Of a stretch of 12,563 nt of DNA, positions 1 to 7,201 are shown piece by piece (the stretch's first letter is position 1; each line of letters opens with the position of its first letter). The notes beneath the pieces were generated by a model that was given only the letters and a program-made list of their open reading frames with translations, did no database searches and was not told the origin of the DNA. The stretch lies in the NCBI GenBank assembly GCA_017960065.1, contig JAGCZK010000066.1, positions 1 through 12,563 of the forward strand, written 5' to 3'. The position numbers were made by a program, and so were the translations under genes. The stretch is from Paludibacteraceae bacterium (lineage in GTDB: Bacteria > Bacteroidota > Bacteroidia > Bacteroidales > Paludibacteraceae).

Positions 1-1160
1 ACCATGCCGTAGGAGAAGTGTACCAGGTTCTTGCCCCAGGCAAAGCCCAACTTGTCGAGCAGCAGCGACAACACCTGGAAGTGGTAGTTCTGTTCGTTGC
101 CCACCACATAAATCATTTTGTCGATGGGATAGTCGGCAAAACGCAACGTGGCCGTACCGATGTCTTGCGTCATATACACCGAAGTGCCGTCGGCGCGCAG
201 CAGGAGTTTTTCGTCGAGACCGTCGCCCGTAAGGTTGGCCCACACCGAGCCGTCGTCGCGGCGGTAGAAGATGCCTTTTTTGAGGCCCTCGGCCACTTTT
301 TCCTTACCGACCAGGTAGGTGTCCGATTCGTAATAGATTTTGTCAAAATCAACGCCCAAGCGTTTGTAGGTCACATCAAAGCCTTCGTAAACCCAAGCGT
401 TCATGCGTGCCCATAGTTCGCGCACCTCGGCGTCGCCGGCTTCCCATTTGCGGAGCATTTCGGAGGCTTCCTTCATCAGCGGAGCCTCGCGTTTGGCGGT
501 GTCTTCGTCCATGCCTTGGGCCATCAAAGCCTTCACCTGCTCTTTGTAATGCTTGTCGAAGGCCACATAGTAGTTGCCAATCAGATGGTCGCCTTTGAGG
601 CCACTCGAAGCGGGCGTCTCGCCGTTGCCGTATTTGAGCCAGGCCAACATCGACTTGCAGATGTGGATGCCGCGGTCGTTGACAATGTTGGTTTTCACCA
701 CCCGATAGCCGTTGGCCTTCATGATTTCGGCCAGGCTGAATCCGAGCAGGTTGTTGCGGATATGGCCCAAGTGCAGGGGCTTGTTGGTGTTGGGCGAAGA
801 GTATTCGATCATCACCAGCGGGGCGTCGGCCGTAGGAGCCGTAAATCCGAAGCGTTCGTCGGCATCGATCGAGCGGAGCGTGTCGAGCCAAATCGAGCCG
901 GAGAGCACCAGGTTCAGGAAGCCGCCGACCGCATTGAAATCCGACACCACGGACAGGTTGTCCTTGAGCCACTGTCCCAGCTCGGCAGCCGTAGCGTCGG
1001 GCTTCTTGCGCGAGACTTTGAGCAGCGGGAACACCACGAGGGTCAAATCCCCGGCAAATTCTTTCTTGGTTTTTTGCAAGGTCACCTGCGATGCTTCCAC
1101 ATCGGCGTCATAAAGCGCTTTGACGGCGGCGATAACCCCTTCTGTCAACATTTTTTCCAT
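1..1160 (-). CDS. argS: Arginyl-tRNA synthetase, N-terminal part (runs off window)
   Basis: ArgS charges tRNA-Arg with arginine using ATP in the cytoplasm. About 386 codons are visible, roughly two thirds of the usual ~590-600 residues. The frame is open to base 1 and ends in the motif HFSYGM, which is typical of ArgS just before the KMSK-like region. The N-terminal ~100 residues fit the tRNA D-loop-recognising Add1 domain. The class I signature follows as SSPNTNKPLHLGHIRNN, with HLGH at residues 130-133. The second signature and the DALR anticodon-binding domain lie outside the window. The start is ATG at 1160; a second in-frame ATG at 1151 is possible. A hairpin terminator separates it from the HU gene, and a TAnnTTTG box at 1181-1188 gives it its own promoter with a very short leader. 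Identification is near certain. Confidence 0.97.
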   Translation of the reverse strand, partial: MEKMLTEGVIAAVKALYDADVEASQVTLQKTKKEFAGDLTLVVFPLLKVSRKKPDATAAELGQWLKDNLSVVSDFNAVGGFLNLVLSGSIWLDTLRSIDADERFGFTAPTADAPLVMIEYSSPNTNKPLHLGHIRNNLLGFSLAEIMKANGYRVVKTNIVNDRGIHICKSMLAWLKYGNGETPASSGLKGDHLIGNYYVAFDKHYKEQVKALMAQGMDEDTAKREAPLMKEASEMLRKWEAGDAEVRELWARMNAWVYEGFDVTYKRLGVDFDKIYYESDTYLVGKEKVAEGLKKGIFYRRDDGSVWANLTGDGLDEKLLLRADGTSVYMTQDIGTATLRFADYPIDKMIYVVGNEQNYHFQVLSLLLDKLGFAWGKNLVHFSYGM

Positions 1161-1180
1161 AACATTGTCAAATTTGGGTG

Positions 1181-1188
1181 CAAAGGTA
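1181..1188 (-). promoter_or_regulatory. Candidate argS promoter, -7 box
   Basis: Read on the minus strand the sequence is TACCTTTG, an exact match to the Bacteroidota -7 consensus TAnnTTTG. It lies just downstream of the HU terminator and about 20 bases before the argS ATG. No clear TTG -33 element is visible at the usual distance, so this is supported by the -7 box and position only. Confidence 0.5.
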
Positions 1189-1190
1189 AT

Positions 1191-1225
1191 AAAAAAAAAG
1201 GACTTCGCATCAGGAAGTCCTTTTT
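1191..1225 (-). terminator. Intrinsic terminator after the HU gene
   Basis: A perfect 12-bp stem (AAAAAGGACTTC at 1195-1206 with GAAGTCCTTTTT at 1214-1225) has a 7-base loop. In the minus direction it is followed by nine consecutive T residues (complement of 1191-1199). It starts 19 bases past the HU stop codon and ends 30 bases before argS, so it separates the two transcripts. The A/T ends of the stem could let it work weakly in the other direction, but no plus-strand gene ends here. Confidence 0.9.
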
Positions 1226-1244
1226 AGTCTGAAAACTGGTCTGA

Positions 1245-1517
1245 TTATTTAACTTCGTCAGCCAAATCTGCACCAGCTTTGAATTTCACCACTTTCTTGG
1301 CGGCGATAGTAATGGTCTTTTGGGTAGCGGGGTTGATGCCCTGACGAGCGCTGCGTTTCGAAACCGAGAAAGTACCGAAGCCAACCAAAGCCACTTTGTC
1401 GCCTTTTTTCAATGCGCCTTTGATAGCTTCCATCATTCCGTTCAAAGCTTTAGCCGAGTCAACTTTGCTCAAGCCGGATTTTGCAGCGATAGCGCTGACT
1501 AATTCTGATTTATTCAT
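1245..1517 (-). CDS. hup: HU-family DNA-binding protein
   Basis: Small nucleoid protein that binds and bends DNA as a dimer. The 90 residues match the standard HU length. The N-terminal helical dimerisation part (MNKSELVSAIAAKSGLSK) leads into the hallmark GFGTFSVSKRSARQGINPATQ stretch at residues 46-66. That stretch includes the beta-arm proline P63, which intercalates DNA. The C-terminal strand is KKVVKFKAGADLADEVK. The start is the ATG at 1517. The gene is monocistronic: a TTG-N18-TATCTTTG promoter lies at 1631-1659, giving a leader of roughly 100 bases, and a strong terminator follows the stop. It is divergent from the rhomboid operon. HU and IHF-like paralogues share this fold; length and composition favour HU proper. 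Confidence 0.96.
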   Translation of the reverse strand: MNKSELVSAIAAKSGLSKVDSAKALNGMMEAIKGALKKGDKVALVGFGTFSVSKRSARQGINPATQKTITIAAKKVVKFKAGADLADEVK

Positions 1518-1630
1518 ACACTTAATTGATTAATGGTTAGTAAATAGATTTCGTCAAATTCTTCGTTCGTGCATCCCAGTCATTAGCGAAACTGTTGTTT
1601 TTCGTGACGTTGGGGTGACATTCACGATGA

Positions 1631-1659
1631 CAAAGATACACAATTTTTGTTAAGAACAA
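1631..1659 (-). promoter_or_regulatory. HU gene promoter (TTG-N18-TATCTTTG)
   Basis: On the minus strand a TTG (1659-1657) is followed by 18 bases and then TATCTTTG (1638-1631), a full match to the Bacteroidota -33/-7 promoter. It predicts a start near 1624 and an HU leader of about 105 bases. Near the start site lie two GTGAC copies 11 bp apart (1604 and 1615) and a TCGTGA/TCACGA inverted pair (1602-1607 and 1622-1627), which may be regulatory. Confidence 0.75.
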
Positions 1660-1690
1660 TTATTTTTCCAAAAAAAATTGCGAAAATCAT

Positions 1691-1698
1691 TAAATTTG
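1691..1698 (+). promoter_or_regulatory. Candidate promoter of the rhomboid-purE operon, -7 box
   Basis: TAAATTTG matches TAnnTTTG and lies 18 bases before the ATG at 1717. No exact TTG is seen at the -33 position. The box supports starting the first rhomboid at 1717, because an upstream in-frame TTG at 1678 would lie before the transcript begins. Confidence 0.55.
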
Positions 1699-1716
1699 CA
1701 AACCAAATTAACCGAC

Positions 1717-2379
1717 ATGAGCTATCAGTCCTCGCAATCGAGCCTCTTTCCGCCTGTGGTCAAGCATTTGATCATTATCAATGTCTGTATGTGGGTATCG
1801 GCCTGGGTGTTAAACAGAGCCGGCGTCTGCGATCTCAACAACCTGCTTGGCATGCACTACTGGAAATCCGAACAATTCAACCTGGTGCAGCTGGCCAGCT
1901 ATATGTTTATGCACGATTTGAGGGATTTCCAGCACATTCTTTTCAACATGTTCGCCCTGTGGATGTTCGGAAAGGACATCGAATACGCCCTCGGCTCGAA
2001 ACGGTTTCTGCTCTACTACACCGTCTGCGGAATCGGTGCCGGGCTCATCCAGCAACTGGCCTGGATGTTCGACCTCAGCCAGCTGCCGGTCATCCAACAA
2101 TACTACCTGCAAGACCTGCTGGTGACCGTCGGAGCCTCGGGTGCGGTTTTCGGACTGCTGTTGGCCTTCGCCATTTTGTTTCCGCAAGCCAGCATCTACC
2201 TGTTCTTCATCCCCATTCCCATACGCGCCCCCTACTTTGTGGCCGGCTACGCCATTTTGGAACTGTTTTTCGGCATTCAGGGCAGCAGCGACGGAGTGGC
2301 CCATTTCGCCCACTTGGGCGGCATGATTTTCGGCGGACTGCTGTTGTTTGTCTGGAAAAAACGTAACCAACTATACTAA
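1717..2379 (+). CDS. Rhomboid intramembrane serine protease (active-type)
   Basis: Polytopic inner-membrane protease (family S54) that cleaves transmembrane segments of other membrane proteins. With the ATG at 1717 it has 220 residues. The catalytic dyad is complete: Ser141 in VGASGAVFG (GASG, 139-142) and His199 in HFAHLGG. The supporting His73 and Asn77 in HILFNMFAL, which form the oxyanion hole, are also present. Six hydrophobic segments fit the basic six-helix rhomboid core. The frame extends to a TTG at 1678, but the promoter at 1691 and the typical opening MSYQSSQSSLFPPVVKHLIIIN favour 1717. Its stop overlaps the next start (TAATG), so the two rhomboids are translationally coupled. Substrates cannot be predicted. 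Confidence 0.95.
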   Translation: MSYQSSQSSLFPPVVKHLIIINVCMWVSAWVLNRAGVCDLNNLLGMHYWKSEQFNLVQLASYMFMHDLRDFQHILFNMFALWMFGKDIEYALGSKRFLLYYTVCGIGAGLIQQLAWMFDLSQLPVIQQYYLQDLLVTVGASGAVFGLLLAFAILFPQASIYLFFIPIPIRAPYFVAGYAILELFFGIQGSSDGVAHFAHLGGMIFGGLLLFVWKKRNQLY

Positions 2380-3233
2380 TGGAAAAGTTCAAAGCGTTTT
2401 TCGAAAAGATTTGGAAATCGGGCGGCAACGACCGCCAACTGCTTGTAATGACGGCCGTTTTGGCAGCCCTGTACCTGCTGCGGCTTTTCGTGCGCATTTT
2501 CTGGCCGGCGGTTGACCTGTACACCACCATGCCCTCCTATACCGACGAATGGATTCGCTACCCCTGGACGATTCTGACCTACCCGTGGGTGCATCTGAAT
2601 CTTTGGCATTTGCTGGGCAACTGCCTGATTCTGTACGGATTCGGCCGTATCTTCCTGCAACATCTGTCGTTTAAGCGGCTGCTGGCCCTGTTTTTTACGG
2701 GCACCATCGCCGGCGCCGTCTGCTACCTCGCCCTCTATGAATTTTCGGCGCTGATTTCGTTTCCGCTTCCGGCCGCACGCCTCATCGGCGCCTCCGCCGG
2801 CATCATGGCCATTGTCTGCGCCCTGATTCCGAAAGCGGGCAAAAGCACCTACCGGATATTCGGAAAAGACGTTCCGCTCAACTGGATCATCCTCGTCTTC
2901 CTGGCCGTCAGCCTGCTGGGCACCAGCCAAAACACCCTGGGCACCCTGGCTGCATACCTGGGGGGCGGCCTGCTGGGCTACGCGTGGATCATCGTCGGCC
3001 GCAAATGGCACATCGACCTGCTGCGTCCGGCCATGTGGCTGGGCGACATGGCCGATTCCGTCAAGTGCTATTTCTACGAAAAGAGCGGCATCTACACGCC
3101 TTACGAGGAAGTCAAAGACCCCGAGCCGGCCGACAACCTCGACGAAATCCTGACAAAACTCCGCCAGTCGGGCTACGACGCCCTCTCCGACGACGAAAAG
3201 AAGAAACTTTTTGAGCAAAACGGCCGTTCATGA
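2379..3233 (+). CDS. Rhomboid-family protein lacking the catalytic His (likely pseudoprotease)
   Basis: Second rhomboid-fold membrane protein, 284 residues. The helical core and several markers are kept: HLLGNCLILYGFG (His77, Asn81) and the nucleophile motif IGASAGIMA with Ser139. Where active relatives have HIAHLGG, this protein reads TLAAYLGGG: Tyr193 (codon TAC, 2955-2957) replaces the catalytic His and Leu190 replaces the other conserved His. Without that His the Ser cannot be activated by the known mechanism, so I infer a non-proteolytic, binding-type rhomboid. The soluble C-terminal tail (about 210-284) ends with ILTKLRQSGYDALSDDEKKKLFE, a tail common in Bacteroidales rhomboids. It overlaps its upstream neighbour by one base and the next gene by four (ATGA), so all three are probably made together. 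Confidence 0.92.
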   Translation: MEKFKAFFEKIWKSGGNDRQLLVMTAVLAALYLLRLFVRIFWPAVDLYTTMPSYTDEWIRYPWTILTYPWVHLNLWHLLGNCLILYGFGRIFLQHLSFKRLLALFFTGTIAGAVCYLALYEFSALISFPLPAARLIGASAGIMAIVCALIPKAGKSTYRIFGKDVPLNWIILVFLAVSLLGTSQNTLGTLAAYLGGGLLGYAWIIVGRKWHIDLLRPAMWLGDMADSVKCYFYEKSGIYTPYEEVKDPEPADNLDEILTKLRQSGYDALSDDEKKKLFEQNGRS

Positions 3234-4330
3234 TCAAGCGCCTACTGCATATTCCGTTGGTATTTGCCGGGCTGGTGGCCGCCATCGTCCTGCTGCTGAT
3301 TGTGCTGTGCGCCTACATTCCGCCACAACCGGTCTTGTCGATTTTCGGTTCGTGGAACGGCTTGTTCCTGCCCCTGTGCCTGTTTCTGGGCTTTCTGCTG
3401 ATATATTGGTGTTTGCGCCGAAAGGGCTGGCTCTGCCTGCTCCCCCTGGTTCCGCTGCTGGTCAGCCTCCCTATTCTGCTTTCGACCGTCAGCCTCTTTT
3501 CCAAGCCCGTCCGTCCCAACACGGCGGAACACGAGTTCAGCATCACTTCGTACAACGTCGAATTCTTTCAGTTTTTCAAGAATAAGGAAGGGCGCAACAC
3601 CATTGGCGGCCTGCTGCTCGACCGTCTGGCCGAAGAATCGGCCGACATTGTCTGCCTGCAGGAATTCGGCTACGAAAGAGTCGGGGGGCACGACACCAGC
3701 TTCGTGTTGCGCAAGATGCGCCAGTACCCGTACCGCCTCTGCCACACGCCCGTATCCGAATACAACTACAAGAAGGGGCTGGCCATCTTTTCGAAATACC
3801 CGATTGTCGCCGAGCATTACATCGACCTGGATTCGAAATACCAGCAGGCCATTGCAGCCGACCTGGCCATCGGTGGCGACACCATCCGGGTCTTCACCGC
3901 CTACTTGCAGTCGAACCGCCTCGACTCGCAGGAGAAACAGTTTTCCATCGAACGCGAAAACTGGCGCGAAAAGCTAAAGTCGAAGCTGAAGCAGATTTCG
4001 GACAAACTCGACCGTGCCGCCAAACCACGGGCGCAGCAGGCCCGCAAGATTCTCGAAGCGGCCAAGGCCTCGCCCTACCCGGTCATCATCGCCGGCGACT
4101 TCAACGACCTGCCGGCCTCGTACACCTACCAGCTGCTACACCGCAACTTCCAGGACTGTTTCTTAAGCGGAGCCCGGGGCTTGGGATCGACCTGCAGCAT
4201 CTGGAAAATCGGCATCCGCATCGACTACCTGTTTGCCGACAAACGATTCGGTGTCAGCCGCTTCGACATCGGTCCGTTGGACTACTCCGACCACCGGCCC
4301 GTCAACTGCAAAATCCATTTAAAAAAATAA
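3230..4330 (+). CDS. Membrane-anchored endonuclease/exonuclease/phosphatase-fold protein
   Basis: A 366-residue protein with three N-terminal membrane helices (about 8-30, 42-61, 67-90) followed by a DNase I-like EEP domain facing out of the cytoplasm or the membrane surface. EEP landmarks are ITSYNVEFF (Asn109), DIVCLQEFG (Glu145), IIAGDFND (Asp290, Asn292), RIDYLF (Asp332) and YSDHRPV (Asp354, His355). The first catalytic His of the superfamily, usually in an 'HLQS'-like motif, appears here as AYLQSNRL with Tyr225 (codon TAC, 3902-3904). Activity may therefore be weak or lost, unless Tyr is normal in this subgroup. Superfamily substrates include nucleic acids, phosphoinositides and sphingolipids, so I do not name one. 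The start overlaps the rhomboid stop (ATGA) and purE follows after 6 bases. Confidence 0.9.
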   Translation: MIKRLLHIPLVFAGLVAAIVLLLIVLCAYIPPQPVLSIFGSWNGLFLPLCLFLGFLLIYWCLRRKGWLCLLPLVPLLVSLPILLSTVSLFSKPVRPNTAEHEFSITSYNVEFFQFFKNKEGRNTIGGLLLDRLAEESADIVCLQEFGYERVGGHDTSFVLRKMRQYPYRLCHTPVSEYNYKKGLAIFSKYPIVAEHYIDLDSKYQQAIAADLAIGGDTIRVFTAYLQSNRLDSQEKQFSIERENWREKLKSKLKQISDKLDRAAKPRAQQARKILEAAKASPYPVIIAGDFNDLPASYTYQLLHRNFQDCFLSGARGLGSTCSIWKIGIRIDYLFADKRFGVSRFDIGPLDYSDHRPVNCKIHLKK

Positions 4331-4336
4331 TCGCGT

Positions 4337-4843
4337 ATGAATGCAATGGTAAGTATCATCATGGGAAGCACCAGCGACCTGCCCATCATGGAAAAGGCCG
4401 CCAAGGTACTGGACGAATTCCAGATTCCCTTTGAAATGAACGCCCTGTCGGCTCACCGCACGCCCGAAGAAGTGGAACAATTCGCCAAGGGAGCACAGGC
4501 ACGGGGCATCAAAGTCATTATCGCCGCAGCCGGCATGGCCGCCCACCTGGGCGGCGTCATCGCTTCGATGACGACACTGCCAGTCATCGGTGTTCCCATC
4601 AAATCGAGCCTCGAAGGCCTCGATGCCTTGCTGGCCATCGTCCAAATGCCTCCCGGCATCCCGGTAGCCACCGTAGGCATTAACGGCGCCCAAAACGCCG
4701 GCATCTTGGCCGTACAGATACTGGCAGTGTCGGATGCCGGCCTGTCGGCACGTCTGGCCGAGTACAAGCAAAACCTCAAGCAAAAAATCGTAAAGGCCAA
4801 CGAAGAATTGAAGTCGGTGAAGTTCGACTACAAGGTCAACTAA
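4337..4843 (+). CDS. purE: N5-carboxyaminoimidazole ribonucleotide mutase
   Basis: PurE converts N5-CAIR to CAIR in de novo purine synthesis, in the cytoplasm, as a homo-octamer. The 168 residues match class I bacterial PurE. Seen in sequence: the nucleotide-phosphate loop MGSTSDLP (9-16), the catalytic His40 in NALSAHRTPEE, AAGMAAHLGGVIA with His70, and VQMPPGIPVATVGI. The ATG at 4337 gives MNAMVSIIMGS; an internal ATG at 4346 is less likely given family length. It is the last gene of the rhomboid operon. Its TAA overlaps the convergent TAG of the acetyltransferase gene in the shared bases CTAA (4840-4843). No ATP-dependent PurK is visible here. Confidence 0.97.
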   Translation: MNAMVSIIMGSTSDLPIMEKAAKVLDEFQIPFEMNALSAHRTPEEVEQFAKGAQARGIKVIIAAAGMAAHLGGVIASMTTLPVIGVPIKSSLEGLDALLAIVQMPPGIPVATVGINGAQNAGILAVQILAVSDAGLSARLAEYKQNLKQKIVKANEELKSVKFDYKVN

Positions 4844-5364
4844 TCGAGCAGACACTGATAAACGAACGCCGACTCGTAGCCGCCTTGGATGCGGCACCAG
4901 TCCTTCAGCACACCGCTTTGCACGAATCCTGCCCGCAGGAGCATTTGTTGCGAAGCGGTGTTGCTTTGCGCCACGATGCAGTGCGCCTCGTGGACATGCA
5001 GCACCTCGCGCAGGTAACCGAGCGTCTGGCACACCATGGCCGCGCCGTAATGGCGGCCGCGAAAGGCAGGCAGCACCAGCACGCCCATTTCGACCCGGGC
5101 GTGTTCGGGCTCAAAATTGAACAGGTCCACCAAGCCGACCGCCTCGTGCGAGTCGGGGGTTTCGGCCACCATCTTCCAGGCACGCAGGGCATATATGTCG
5201 TTTTCGGCCGACTCGCGCAAATAGCGGCTCAGCATAAAGCGCGACAAAGGGGCCAAGGTGCTCCCAGCCGCCCAGTGCGACGGGTCGTTTTCGACCGCAT
5301 CGAGCAACTTTAAATCGCTCATTTCCAACGCGCGCAAGCGCAAAACGCCCTCGTTCCAACTCAT
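4840..5364 (-). CDS. GNAT-family N-acetyltransferase (RimJ/RimL/SpeG-like)
   Basis: Transfers an acetyl group from acetyl-CoA to an amine. The 174 residues fit the GNAT fold. The N-terminus LRLRALEMSDLKLLDAVEND is typical of RimJ/RimL/SpeG-type enzymes. Motif A, which holds the CoA pyrophosphate, is seen in VLVLPAFRGRHYGAAMV, with RGRHYGAA at 102-109. Motif B follows as VAQSNTASQQMLLRAGF (Asn135, 'LRAGF' 143-147). The substrate could be a protein N-terminus, a polyamine, an antibiotic or a sugar amine. Because the gene is coupled to a glycosyltransferase by an ATGA overlap (5361-5364), a cell-envelope sugar is one possibility, but that is inference. It is the last gene of the recR operon and converges on purE with a 4-base overlap. 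Confidence 0.88.
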   Translation of the reverse strand: MSWNEGVLRLRALEMSDLKLLDAVENDPSHWAAGSTLAPLSRFMLSRYLRESAENDIYALRAWKMVAETPDSHEAVGLVDLFNFEPEHARVEMGVLVLPAFRGRHYGAAMVCQTLGYLREVLHVHEAHCIVAQSNTASQQMLLRAGFVQSGVLKDWCRIQGGYESAFVYQCLLD

Positions 5365-6335
5365 AAACGAATCGAAAAATCATCGTGGCGGATCACCACA
5401 CGCTTGAGGGTGGTGTTGGCATCAATCAGTCCGATCAGCTCTTCGTAACTGTGCTCCGCCGCATTGTATTCGACCACCTCGCGCGCCACAAAAATCGAGT
5501 GGCTGCGGAAGAAGGTGAAGATATAGGAAAAGAAAGTCAGAATCTGCACACAAATCACCACCATCGCGTACCAGAACTTGTTGGTATAGTGCTTTTTGTA
5601 ATAGATACGCATGGAGTCATAAAACAGACGCACCGTCATCATCGAGTTCTTTTTGGCGCTTTCGCCCTTGTAGTGGACGATGGTTTCGGGGAAATAGTAG
5701 TTTTTGAAACCGGCCTGCGTAATCCGGTACGACAGGTCGATGTCTTCGCCGTACATGAAGAAATCCTTGTCGAACAGGGCCGTATCGCCCAAGGCCTGCC
5801 TGTTCATCAGCAAAAAGGCTCCGGCCAGCACCGGGGTCTCGCCGCATTCCTTTTCGCCCAAATGCTCGTTGTAATACGGGTTGCGGCCCAAAATGCGCCA
5901 CAGGCCCGACATCTTGCAAAACGACGACCACATCGTTGGCAGGTTGCGTTTCGACTCTGGCAAAAAGCGGCCGTATGTGTCAATCATCCGAACGCCCAAG
6001 GCACCGAAATCGGGAGCCTGATCGGCAAAGTCAAGGACGCGTCGGATACAGTTTTCGGAGATGAAGGTGTCGGGGTTGAGCAAGAGCACATACGCGCCTT
6101 GCGCCCGACGGATGGCCAGATTGTTGGCCCGGGCAAAGCCTAAGTTTTCGGGAGCGTCAATCCACTCCACTTTCGGAAAATACGATGTTACCCACGAGCG
6201 CGAATCGTCTTGCGAGTGGTTATCGACCACGATTACCTCCGAATCGACCCCCTCCAACGATTTGTACAGCGAATCGAGGCATTGCAGCAGGTACTCGGGT
6301 ACCTTGTAGTTAATGATGATTACGGATAATTTCAT
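5361..6335 (-). CDS. Family 2 glycosyltransferase (WbbL/rhamnosyltransferase type)
   Basis: GT-A fold enzyme that adds a sugar from a nucleotide-sugar donor, probably to an envelope glycan at the inner face of the cytoplasmic membrane. It has 324 residues from the ATG at 6335 (MKLSVIIINYKVPEYLLQCL). GT2 landmarks are VIVVDNHSQDDS (36-45), APENLGFARANNLAI (61-75), the DxD-equivalent LLLNPDT (84-90) and FFMYGEDIDLSYRITQAGF (192-210) with the acidic ED pair. A hydrophobic segment near 255-277 and a basic region may anchor it to the membrane. The frame runs upstream to 6464, but that would cut into the HAD gene, and 6335 is the canonical GT2 opening. The gap to the HAD gene is 26 bases; the GNAT gene downstream overlaps it by four. 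Confidence 0.93.
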   Translation of the reverse strand: MKLSVIIINYKVPEYLLQCLDSLYKSLEGVDSEVIVVDNHSQDDSRSWVTSYFPKVEWIDAPENLGFARANNLAIRRAQGAYVLLLNPDTFISENCIRRVLDFADQAPDFGALGVRMIDTYGRFLPESKRNLPTMWSSFCKMSGLWRILGRNPYYNEHLGEKECGETPVLAGAFLLMNRQALGDTALFDKDFFMYGEDIDLSYRITQAGFKNYYFPETIVHYKGESAKKNSMMTVRLFYDSMRIYYKKHYTNKFWYAMVVICVQILTFFSYIFTFFRSHSIFVAREVVEYNAAEHSYEELIGLIDANTTLKRVVIRHDDFSIRL

Positions 6336-6361
6336 CGTATTTCGTATCTGATTTCTTGGTT

Positions 6362-6772
6362 CTATTTCCAAAACAGCCACCACCTGCGCGCGGGCTGAGG
6401 TGCGTAATTGCCTCCCCATTGAGGTTTCAGTCCATCGTGCAGGGCGGCGTAAATCACTCCCCAATCCGGCAAGCCGCCCACGTTCCGGTCATCGATATAC
6501 ACGTCGGCGGCAATTTTGCGCCGGCCGTCGTTGATCAGGTCCTCTTCCGGAAACTCGGCATTGACCGCATAAAACTCCAAACCGCGTTCGCGGCAGTAGG
6601 CCACCGCCTCATCGAGCAACTCGCCCGAGCGCACGGTCCAGAGGATAATCCGGCAACCGTCTTCGGCCTGCAACTTGCGCAGGGTGCTGATGGCGAACGG
6701 AATCTCGCGCCCGATTTTGGGATAGGCGTGCTCGACAATCGTTCCGTCAAAATCGACCGCCAGCGTCAGCAT
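6362..6772 (-). CDS. Small HAD-superfamily hydrolase (BT0820-type)
   Basis: Compact HAD-fold protein, 136 residues, without a large cap domain. Motif I is LAVDFDGTIVEH (Asp7, Asp9), motif II is ILWTVRSG (Thr46), Lys86 sits in the motif III position, and motif IV is DVYIDDRNVGGLPDW (Asp94, Asp95). The arrangement resembles the Bacteroides BT0820 group of small predicted phosphatases. The substrate is unknown. The last ~18 residues are unusual: a glycine/proline stretch followed by RRWWLFWK, aromatic and basic, which could touch the membrane. The start at 6772 overlaps the stop of the membrane-protein gene (ATGCTGA), implying coupled translation. The placement beside a membrane protein and a glycosyltransferase suggests a cell-surface precursor phosphatase; this is inference. 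Confidence 0.9.
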   Translation of the reverse strand: MLTLAVDFDGTIVEHAYPKIGREIPFAISTLRKLQAEDGCRIILWTVRSGELLDEAVAYCRERGLEFYAVNAEFPEEDLINDGRRKIAADVYIDDRNVGGLPDWGVIYAALHDGLKPQWGGNYAPQPARRWWLFWK

Positions 6773-7197
6773 GGATCCTCCTCCCCTTCGTCCGACTGAC
6801 CGGCCCAAGGATCGGCTTTGGTCGGTTTGGCCAACACCCACAACAGCAACACAATGGCCAGCATCAGAATGCTGGAAAGGTCCATCAGCAAAGCGTACAG
6901 CACCAAGTCGAACACCACCGGCACGGCAAACAGGGCCGTCTTCACCAAAAAGGCCCGGCGGTAGGCTTCGGGCGCCATCCGTTTTTTGGTCATGCGCGCA
7001 AACAACCACAAGGCAAACGGGGCCAGCCCCAACGACAGCAGGTAGCTGAGGGTTTTGAGCACTTGCAGGGTATTGGCGTCCACCTCGGCCAGCAGGGGCT
7101 GTCTCAGTCCGAACTGAATCCAGCAGACAGCGGCCAGGCTTCCGGCATACAGCAGGTAGTACCAAAACAACAGGCGTTTCAACATCTCTTTCATCAT
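6766..7197 (-). CDS. Small four-helix membrane protein, unknown function
   Basis: I do not recognise a characterised family. The 143 residues contain four hydrophobic segments at about 9-27, 50-68, 83-105 and 107-123. Short basic loops follow (KKRMAPEAYRRAF) and an acidic C-terminal tail (KADPWAGQSDEGEEDPC). The positive loop between helices 2 and 3 suggests both termini lie in the cytoplasm. Two adjacent in-frame ATGs (7197 and 7194) are possible starts; the first begins 4 bases after the recR stop. Its end overlaps the HAD hydrolase start by 7 bases. Being locked between recR and the HAD gene, it is clearly expressed, and it may serve as a membrane partner for the HAD protein. Confidence 0.82.
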   Translation of the reverse strand: MMKEMLKRLLFWYYLLYAGSLAAVCWIQFGLRQPLLAEVDANTLQVLKTLSYLLSLGLAPFALWLFARMTKKRMAPEAYRRAFLVKTALFAVPVVFDLVLYALLMDLSSILMLAIVLLLWVLAKPTKADPWAGQSDEGEEDPC

Positions 7198-7201
7198 CCA
7201 C

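Noticed and set aside
516..1232. Long plus-strand open frame opposite argS
   Set aside because: It is the antisense shadow of argS, runs through the argS start and the HU terminator, and its composition is low-complexity His/Gln/Val-rich, with no recognisable family.
6336..6464. Upstream extension of the glycosyltransferase
   Set aside because: It would overlap the end of the HAD gene by about 100 bases, and the extra residues are unlike GT2 N-termini.
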